Source of the DNA: an uncultured Alphaproteobacteria bacterium
GTDB taxonomy: Bacteria; Pseudomonadota; Alphaproteobacteria; Sneathiellales; Sneathiellaceae
DNA: 12,277 nucleotides
Reading direction: 5' to 3'
Assembly: GCA_937910835.1 (NCBI GenBank)
Contig: CALEMG010000351.1
Location: 1-12,277 of the forward strand
Shown: positions 7,849 to 12,277 of the stretch, in pieces
How positions within the stretch are numbered: the stretch's first letter is position 1
Layout of the letters: each line of letters opens with the position of its first letter
Translations under genes and position numbers: made by a program
Notes under the pieces: model-generated
The model's input: the letters and a program-made list of their open reading frames with translations, nothing else
What the model was told of the DNA's origin: nothing
The model's database searches: none

Positions 7849-8574
7849 ATGCAAAATAGAATTCTAGTTACAGGGGCGAGCGGTGGGATCGGCCGGGCAG
7901 TTGCGCTCCGGCTCGCACAGGATGGCTTTGAGATTGTCGCTCATTGTGGCCGCAATCGCGACGCCGGGTTGGGAACAGTCGAGTTGATTGAGGCAGCAGG
8001 CGGACAGGCTCGTCTTGTCCAATTCGATATTGCCGATCGTGATCAGTGCCGGGATATCCTGGAGGCGGATGTCGAAGAGTTCGACGCTTTTTACGGCGCG
8101 GTTCTAAACGCGGGGATTACGCGCGATACTGCTTTTCCGGCCATGACCGATGATGACTGGGATGCTGTTATTCACACCAACCTTGATGGATTCTATAATG
8201 TGTTAAAGCCCATTACCATGCCGATGGTATCAGCCCGAAAGGGCGGGCGGATCGTGGTTATGTCTTCGGTTTCAGGGGAGATGGGTAATCGCGGGCAGGT
8301 GAATTACAGCGCGTCGAAATCTGGTCTGATCGGGGCGGCGAAATCGCTCGCGCTGGAACTTGCAAAACGGAAAATCACGGTCAACTGCGTGGCGCCGGGC
8401 CTGATTGAATCGGCGATGACGGAAAATCTGCCACTTGATGAAATTATGAAAATGATCCCGCTCCGCCGTCTCGGCGATGTGGATGAGGTGGCGGCCACGG
8501 TCTCGTTTCTATGTTCCGATGGTGCCGCCTATATCACGCGGCAGGTGATCTCGGTAAACGGAGGGATGGCGTAA
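7849..8574 (+). CDS. apeQ: 3-ketoacyl-ACP reductase (FabG-like SDR)
   Basis: A 241-residue short-chain dehydrogenase of usual FabG length. The cofactor motif TGASGGIG is at 8-15, NAG follows in the fourth strand, and the catalytic set is Ser140 (MSSVSGEMGN), Tyr153 and Lys157 (NYSASK). The C-terminal NGGMA is typical of FabG. It would reduce 3-ketoacyl-ACP to 3-hydroxyacyl-ACP, supplying the dehydratase encoded just upstream. This is the only junction in the operon with a real gap (19 nt). The start ATG at 7849 has only a weak GAGAA three bases before it. The stop TAA overlaps the next ATG by one base (TAATG). Primary-metabolism FabG is the alternative, but the position between ape genes makes a dedicated reductase far more likely. 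Confidence 0.9.
   Translation: MQNRILVTGASGGIGRAVALRLAQDGFEIVAHCGRNRDAGLGTVELIEAAGGQARLVQFDIADRDQCRDILEADVEEFDAFYGAVLNAGITRDTAFPAMTDDDWDAVIHTNLDGFYNVLKPITMPMVSARKGGRIVVMSSVSGEMGNRGQVNYSASKSGLIGAAKSLALELAKRKITVNCVAPGLIESAMTENLPLDEIMKMIPLRRLGDVDEVAATVSFLCSDGAAYITRQVISVNGGMA
8560..8565 (+). promoter_or_regulatory. Ribosome binding site deciding the start of the second ketosynthase
   Basis: GGAGGG lies 8 nt upstream of ATG 8574, inside the last codons of the reductase gene. It supports 8574 over the upstream in-frame ATG at 8511. From 8574 the protein opens directly with VVVTGMGGV, the normal start of FabF-like ketosynthases. Confidence 0.75.
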
Positions 8575-9812
8575 TGCAGCGCGTAGTTGTCACAGGTATG
8601 GGCGGCGTAACCTCCCTTGGGGAAGAGTGGAATAACATTTCAGCAAAAATGCGCGCGGGCGAAACCGGTATTCAGCGCATGGAAAGCTGGGATTTTTATG
8701 ATGGCCTCAATACCCGCCTTGCCGGGCCGGTGGAAGGTTTTAATATTGACAAACGATATTCGAGAAAGGCGCTCCGTAGTATGGGGCCCGTCTCGAAAAT
8801 GGCGGTCTACGCGACCGAACGGGCGCTGGAGATGGCAGGCCTTCTGGAAGATCCGGTTGTCAAATCCGGGAAGATGGGGGTGGCCTATGGCTCCTCCTTC
8901 GGAAGTACGAAGCCGGTCATCGCCTTTACAGATTTGATTAGGGACGGTCATTCCCGCGATCTGACCGCCACTAGCTATGTCAAGATGATGAGCCATACGA
9001 CAGCGGTCAATATTGGCGTATTCTTTGGTCTTGCGGGGCGTGTGATCCCGACATCAAGTGCCTGTACCTCCGGTAGTCAGGGCATCGGCTACGCCTATGA
9101 GGCGATTAAATACGGAATGCAGGACCTGATGGTCGCTGGCGGGGCGGAGGAACTTTGCCCCACCATGGCGGCGGTTTTTGATACGCTCTACGCCACCAGT
9201 ATCAAGAACGATACACCGCATTTGTCGCCGCGCCCGTTCGATAAGGATCGGGATGGTCTCGTGATCGGGGAGGGGGCGGCAACGCTAGTTCTGGAATCCT
9301 ATGATCATGCCGTGGCGCGCGGTGCTCCGATACTGGCTGAAATCGTGGGCTTTTCTACCAATTCAGACGGCCGCCATATCACCAACCCCACTCAGGCAAC
9401 AATGGAAGTTGCCATGCAAGGCGCGCTTGATAATGCGGGGCTGACCGCATCAGATATCGACTTTATCAGTGGGCATGGCACCGCGACAGAGCAGGGGGAT
9501 ATCGCCGAATCTCATGCAACCAATAAGGTGATGGGAGCAGACATCCCAATCCATTCACTCAAAAGCTATTTTGGGCATAGCCTGGGTGCTTGTGGTGCAA
9601 TTGAGGCCTGGCTCGGCATTGAAATGATGCGGGAGGGTTGGTTCGCCCCGACAGTTAATCTCGATACGGTTGATGACGCCTGCGCGGAGATTGATTATGT
9701 CACTGGAGAGGGGCGGAACGTTGCCGTCCGTCACCTGATGAGCAATAACTTTGCCTTTGGCGGCATTAACAGCTCGCTCATTTTTCGGAACGCTGCCGAA
9801 AACGGGATCTAG
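8574..9812 (+). CDS. apeR: Beta-ketoacyl-ACP synthase (FabF-like), second ketosynthase
   Basis: A 412-residue condensing enzyme starting at ATG 8574 (TAATG overlap with the reductase stop, GGAGGG 8 nt upstream). The catalytic triad is intact: Cys164 in SSACTSGSQ, His301 in SGHGTATEQGD and His335 in YFGHSLGACGA. Lys330 and the gating loop NNFAFGGIN are also present. It clearly differs from the first ketosynthase (for example YFGHSLGACG against LTGHTLGAAG), so the two are not a recent duplication. In aryl polyene pathways the ApeR-type enzyme is a separate ketosynthase that supports chain initiation or elongation; which step applies here cannot be read from sequence. It is the last gene of the operon in this window, and its TAG stop lies in a CTAG shared with the opposing gene. 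Confidence 0.9.
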   Translation: MQRVVVTGMGGVTSLGEEWNNISAKMRAGETGIQRMESWDFYDGLNTRLAGPVEGFNIDKRYSRKALRSMGPVSKMAVYATERALEMAGLLEDPVVKSGKMGVAYGSSFGSTKPVIAFTDLIRDGHSRDLTATSYVKMMSHTTAVNIGVFFGLAGRVIPTSSACTSGSQGIGYAYEAIKYGMQDLMVAGGAEELCPTMAAVFDTLYATSIKNDTPHLSPRPFDKDRDGLVIGEGAATLVLESYDHAVARGAPILAEIVGFSTNSDGRHITNPTQATMEVAMQGALDNAGLTASDIDFISGHGTATEQGDIAESHATNKVMGADIPIHSLKSYFGHSLGACGAIEAWLGIEMMREGWFAPTVNLDTVDDACAEIDYVTGEGRNVAVRHLMSNNFAFGGINSSLIFRNAAENGI

Positions 9813-10186
9813 TTAATCGGGTTGGGGTCGAGGGAGATACCCGGTAGGGCGCCATTCACCGTATTGAAAATAAACTCAGGCGGATCGACGAAGCTGAGTC
9901 CCACAACATGGCCGTTTTGCCAGACGAGATTGCAGTTGAACGCCCCGAAACGCGGGACTTCCAGAATAACGTCGCTGGTTGGGCGGAAATCCTGCTTCGT
10001 CTGGAAACGCGCGCCGCTAACCGACATGTCGCGCACCACGCCCGGTACGGTTTGTTCGTTGCCCATCAAGCGGGCCCCCCAAAGCAAAGACAGCTTGCCA
10101 TTCCACATGACCGTCTTGCGTTTATACTTCCGCTTGTCTAACCCGGAAGCGTCTGCGTCATTCTGTTCCGAAATCGTCCTACCCAA
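9809..10186 (-). CDS. PilZ-domain protein (putative c-di-GMP binder)
   Basis: The frame encodes a PilZ domain with both c-di-GMP motifs: R-x3-R (RKYKR) and D-x-S-x-x-G (DMSVSG), separated by about 30 residues, followed by a beta-barrel pattern ending in VVGLSFVDP. I chose the TTG at 10186 (125 residues, arginines at 19 and 23, DMSVSG at 53-58). The frame stays open to another TTG at 10273, giving 154 residues. The extra N-terminal segment comes from AT-rich DNA, has no family features and lacks a visible ribosome binding site, so it may be promoter region. Neither start has a good Shine-Dalgarno and the true N-terminus is uncertain. PilZ proteins sense c-di-GMP and control motility, polysaccharide or biofilm functions. 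It is convergent with the pigment operon and shares the CTAG at 9809-9812 for both stop codons. A functional link to the pigment is speculative. Confidence 0.75.
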   Translation of the reverse strand: MGRTISEQNDADASGLDKRKYKRKTVMWNGKLSLLWGARLMGNEQTVPGVVRDMSVSGARFQTKQDFRPTSDVILEVPRFGAFNCNLVWQNGHVVGLSFVDPPEFIFNTVNGALPGISLDPNPIN

Positions 10187-10374
10187 TCCGACTGTTGCTT
10201 GTTCGACTACTATAAACGAGAAGCAAGTAAATCGAAAAGATATTAATATGGAATGAACAGATACCCTTAACAAAAGGTGAAATATAGCCGCCTATAAGGG
10301 AAGCTTCATATACTCAGTTTGTGTCAAAGGATTCGTTGCGGGCCTCAACGCGTCTTCTGCGTTGGCCGCGCGAT
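10187..10374. other. AT-rich intergenic region between the PilZ gene and the DUF6134-like gene
   Basis: No convincing gene is present if the PilZ start is at 10186. The stretch holds nested inverted repeats: TATAG at 10283-10287 with CTATA at 10292-10296, flanked by CCCTTA at 10264-10269 and TAAGGG at 10295-10300. The region 10200-10300 is AT-rich and is the likely promoter zone for the minus-strand PilZ gene. A possible minus-strand promoter has TTGTTA at 10268-10273, but the candidate -10 downstream is poor. Confidence 0.4.
10341..10367 (-). terminator. Possible hairpin downstream of the DUF6134-like gene
   Basis: GGCC (10341-10344) and AACGC (10347-10351) pair with GCGTT (10359-10363) and GGCC (10364-10367), leaving a two-base TC bulge and a 7-nt loop. 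The hairpin begins 7 nt after the minus-strand stop at 10375. There is no clear U tract on the minus strand after it, so a classical intrinsic terminator is not proven. It could also act as a 3' end stabiliser. Confidence 0.35.
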
Positions 10375-11004
10375 CTAGTCCAGAATTACCATCACCTGAC
10401 GGCCGGAGACGTCATATTCACCTTTGACGAATTCCTTGCTTTCATCGAACCAGAGTTTCGCTTCCCAATCGCCGGTGAAGGTGAATTTTTCAGTCTTGAT
10501 ATCTTTACCGTTGATCTCGACCGTTTCGTTCGCCTTGGCGATCTTGACGTTCAAAAGATCGAAATCGACGATGTTGAAAAGAAGGGTATTATCGGTAATG
10601 CTGTAATGCCAGGGAGAGGTTGGGAAGGCTTTCAGCGGCAGGGTTAGGTCTTTGCCGTTATAGGTGGCGCTATAATCCGTGTCGCCGCGACTTAGGGAGA
10701 TTTCATGGGCTGTGCCGTTATCGTCGGTTTTGCCGTCCATTTTCTGAAGTTCTCCGCTTGACCAGGTTTCCTTCAGATTCTGGTTAAATCCATAGACCTC
10801 CATGCCCAGGAATGAGACCGAGGCGTTGGCGCGCATTTCCTCAATCTCACCTTTTTCATTGCGTATCGTCGTCAGATGCACTTGGCCAATCTTGTCATCT
10901 TTAAGATAAACGGAGGCAAATTGGTTTTTTTGAACCTTCTCGGCGAGCGCTGCACCGGGCGACAAGGCAATCAAAACCAACAGCATCAATACAGCGCGCA
11001 ACAT
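10375..11004 (-). CDS. Secreted DUF6134-like protein
   Basis: A 209-residue exported protein. The signal peptide (MLRAVLMLLVLIALSPGA) ends in ALA at 19-21. The mature protein is a run of beta strands resembling DUF6134: an N-terminal strand with DDKIGQVHLTT, then LKETWSSGELQKMDGKTDDNGTAHEISLS, then a PTSPWHYS segment and a C-terminal strand pattern ending in GRQVMVILD. The call is by pattern recognition; DUF3108 has a related fold and is the alternative. The function is unknown. ATG 11004 has a strong AGGAG/AAGG ribosome binding site on the minus strand (complement of 11008-11016) and a good promoter about 30 nt upstream. It is divergent from the tamA-like gene, so the pair may share control from the region between them. 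A role in the cell envelope is possible but not shown. Confidence 0.75.
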   Translation of the reverse strand: MLRAVLMLLVLIALSPGAALAEKVQKNQFASVYLKDDKIGQVHLTTIRNEKGEIEEMRANASVSFLGMEVYGFNQNLKETWSSGELQKMDGKTDDNGTAHEISLSRGDTDYSATYNGKDLTLPLKAFPTSPWHYSITDNTLLFNIVDFDLLNVKIAKANETVEINGKDIKTEKFTFTGDWEAKLWFDESKEFVKGEYDVSGRQVMVILD

Positions 11005-11030
11005 TATCCTTCTCCTTAAATGACAACGGT

Positions 11031-11060
11031 ATTATACAGCCCGGTGGGGATATTTCCCAA
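11031..11060 (-). promoter_or_regulatory. Sigma70-type promoter of the DUF6134-like gene
   Basis: On the minus strand a perfect TATAAT (complement of 11031-11036) is preceded at 18 nt spacing by TTGGGA (complement of 11055-11060). Transcription would start near 11024 and give a leader of about 20 nt containing the AGGAGAAGG ribosome binding site. The -10 box is strong and the -35 box is partial (TTG conserved). Confidence 0.55.
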
Positions 11061-11120
11061 AGAATCGTTGAATATTATTATCCATGTACCAAGGGTTTCA
11101 TTTTCTATTTGGTCGGATAA

Positions 11121-11172
11121 CGAAAATACACTTCTTTTCGCCCTTTTCGGAGCCTTTTATCGGGTCGCGACC
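11121..11172. repeat. Short inverted and direct repeats in the divergent intergenic region
   Basis: CGAAAA (11121-11126) and TTTTCG (11135-11140) form a 6-bp inverted repeat with an 8-nt spacer. CTTTTCG recurs at 11143-11149 and a degenerate CTTTTATCG follows at 11154-11162. A perfect 10-bp palindrome, GGTCGCGACC, is at 11163-11172. These lie between two divergent genes, as expected for regulator binding sites, but no known consensus is recognised and short repeats can occur by chance. Confidence 0.4.
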
Positions 11173-11245
11173 TAGACTCTGTGAAGGGGGAACATTAGGT
11201 TACAGATAACATATTAAGATGCAAAGAACGAGCTTTGACCCATGC

Positions 11246-11269
11246 CCGGGGCGCATTTCCCGGCTTTTT
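11246..11269 (+). other. Terminator-like hairpin in the leader of the tamA-like gene
   Basis: CCGGG (11246-11250) pairs with CCCGG (11259-11263) around an 8-nt loop, followed after one C by five Ts (11265-11269). It ends 16 nt before the proposed TTG start. The stem is only 5 bp, so it may be a weak terminator or attenuator, or have no function. Confidence 0.3.
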
Positions 11270-11285
11270 CTGAGATTATTGAGCC

Positions 11286-12277
11286 TTGCAGTCTAACTCT
11301 CATAAAAATCTATGCTTGCTGTTCCTGATGGCGCTGGCATTGCTCGTGCTGGCTGCGACACCTTTGCACGCCGCGGAGACGGTGCCTGCCGCAGAGACAG
11401 CGGAAGTGGATTTAGACTATGATGTCAAAATAAACGGCGCACCGACAGATCCTGTTCTGGAGTTGATAGAGCAATCCTCCCGTCTTGAGCAACTTTCTGA
11501 CAAACTCCCCTCCAGTCATGCAGCTTTACGCCGCCGGGCTGAAACCGACGTTGAGGGGTTTAAAAAGGTTCTCCGCTCTGAGGGGTATTACGCCAATGAG
11601 GTAGAGCTGAAGATTGATAACAAGCAGCAACCCATCGCCATCACCTTTGATATCACGCCGGGCCCGCTTTTTCGGATCACGAAGTTTGATATTCATTTCT
11701 CAGAAGGAAAAGATATCCCCGCCGCACCGACGCTATCTGAACTCGATATCGAGATTGGAATGCCAGCTCGGTCGGAGCCCGTCGTCAACGCAGGAACCCA
11801 GATAGTCGTCGATCTTGCCAATCGCGGGTTTCCCGATGCGACTGTTGCGACGCAGGATGCTATCGTCGATTTTGCGACTGACGGTATGGAGGTGACGCTG
11901 ACCATTGATGCCGGGCCTCGTCTCTATATGGGAGAGCTTAGGCTGGAGGGGCTGGAAGAAGTCGAGGAGGACTATATCCGGCGTCTTGCCGAATGGCAGC
12001 CGGGCAAGCTCTACGATACGCGCATTCTTGATAACCTGAGGCGGCGCTATCTGCGGAGCGGTCTTTTTGATAGCGTCCGTTTGAAGTCTCGGGAGACGGA
12101 CCAGCCGGATAGCACCGTTCCGATTACCCTCGTTTTCGTAGAGCGGGACCGGCGGTCTGTCGGTGTTGGTGCGAGCTTCTCGACCAGTGAAGGCTTAGGC
12201 ACGCAGTATTACTGGGAGAATCGTAATTATTTCGGGGAGGGGGAGAAACTCCGGGCGGATCTGACGATCGCGGAAAT
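11286..12277 (+). CDS. tamA: TamA/BamA-family outer membrane protein (partial, 3' end missing)
   Basis: An open frame follows a TGA at 11280 and runs without a stop to the right edge (330 complete codons). The likely start is TTG 11286, which gives a signal peptide with a His-Lys n-region, a hydrophobic core and an LHA end near residue 29; an ATG start at 11328 would lack the positive charge. Counting from the TTG, POTRA-like units follow: the first includes EGFKKVLRSEGYYANEVEL, the second starts near 128 (FRITKFDI) and the third near 215 (MGELRLEGLEEV) with the YDTRILDNLRRRYLRSGLFDSV pattern. The barrel begins near 290 (RRSVGVGASFSTSEG, ENRNYFGEGEKL). Three POTRAs before the barrel indicate TamA; BamA has five. 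TamA works with inner-membrane TamB in outer-membrane assembly and lipid transport. Any tamB would lie beyond the window. Confidence 0.85.
   Translation, partial: MQSNSHKNLCLLFLMALALLVLAATPLHAAETVPAAETAEVDLDYDVKINGAPTDPVLELIEQSSRLEQLSDKLPSSHAALRRRAETDVEGFKKVLRSEGYYANEVELKIDNKQQPIAITFDITPGPLFRITKFDIHFSEGKDIPAAPTLSELDIEIGMPARSEPVVNAGTQIVVDLANRGFPDATVATQDAIVDFATDGMEVTLTIDAGPRLYMGELRLEGLEEVEEDYIRRLAEWQPGKLYDTRILDNLRRRYLRSGLFDSVRLKSRETDQPDSTVPITLVFVERDRRSVGVGASFSTSEGLGTQYYWENRNYFGEGEKLRADLTIAE

Noticed and set aside
8511..8573. Upstream ATG extending the second ketosynthase by 21 residues
   Set aside because: The extension overlaps the end of the reductase gene, has no ketosynthase similarity, and ATG 8574 has GGAGGG at ideal spacing.
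9822..10256. 144-residue plus-strand open frame opposite the PilZ gene
   Set aside because: The minus frame has both PilZ motifs; this frame has no recognisable domain and no good ribosome binding site.
10321..10647. 108-residue plus-strand open frame opposite the DUF6134-like gene
   Set aside because: The opposite strand has a signal peptide, promoter and ribosome binding site; this frame has none.
11189..11193. GGAAC as the -35 box of an ECF/sigmaE-type promoter for tamA
   Set aside because: No matching -10 element (CGTT or TCTGA-like) is found at the required spacing.
11614..11905. Short open frames on both strands within the tamA-like gene
   Set aside because: They are out of frame with the POTRA-encoding sequence, which is continuous and clearly recognisable.
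1..12277. CRISPR array, tRNA/rRNA gene, insertion sequence, phage or toxin-antitoxin genes
   Set aside because: No regularly spaced repeats, cloverleaf sequence, transposase, integrase or terminal inverted repeats were seen on either strand.

Overview
The window most likely comes from an alphaproteobacterium (Gram-negative, mid-50s GC by eye). The evidence is outer-membrane machinery (a lipoprotein, a LolA-like carrier, a TamA-type protein) and a small secreted protein resembling DUF6134, a family I know mainly from Alphaproteobacteria. The genus cannot be read from this stretch. Genes at both edges are cut.

Positions 1-9812 are the downstream part of one tightly packed + strand operon, recognisable as an aryl polyene (APE) / flexirubin-type pigment cluster. 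The order is: glycosyltransferase-acyltransferase fusion (apeJ-like, 5' end outside the window), hotdog thioesterase (apeK-like), LolA-like periplasmic carrier (apeL-like), MMPL/RND exporter (apeM-like), FAD enzyme with flavin-halogenase signatures, DUF3261-type lipoprotein, ketosynthase (apeO-like), hotdog dehydratase (apeP-like), ketoreductase (apeQ-like) and a second ketosynthase (apeR-like). Almost every junction overlaps (ATGA, GTGA, TAATG), so translation is probably coupled along the operon. KS, DH and KR are present and no enoyl reductase is seen, so elongation should leave the double bonds in place, as needed for a conjugated polyene. Acyl carrier proteins, the acyl-ACP ligase, the chain-length-factor partner and the enzymes making the aryl starter are not in the window and would be expected to the left.

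The inferred division of labour is as follows. The cytoplasmic KS/KR/DH enzymes build the polyene. The thioesterase may release or edit chains. The GT/acyltransferase fusion joins the chain to a glycolipid-like anchor. The MMPL pump, LolA-like carrier and lipoprotein form a dedicated inner-to-outer-membrane lipid route. The FAD enzyme tailors the chromophore by halogenation or another flavin-dependent reaction.

Positions 9809-11004 hold two minus-strand genes outside the pigment pathway: a PilZ-domain protein (putative c-di-GMP binder) whose stop codon lies in the same CTAG as the last ketosynthase stop, and a secreted DUF6134-like protein with a clear promoter and ribosome binding site. A 281-bp divergent intergenic region with several short palindromes separates it from the last gene, a + strand TamA-family protein (three POTRA-like repeats and the start of the barrel) that probably begins at a TTG and runs off the right edge. 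No tRNA, rRNA, CRISPR, IS element or phage gene was seen.
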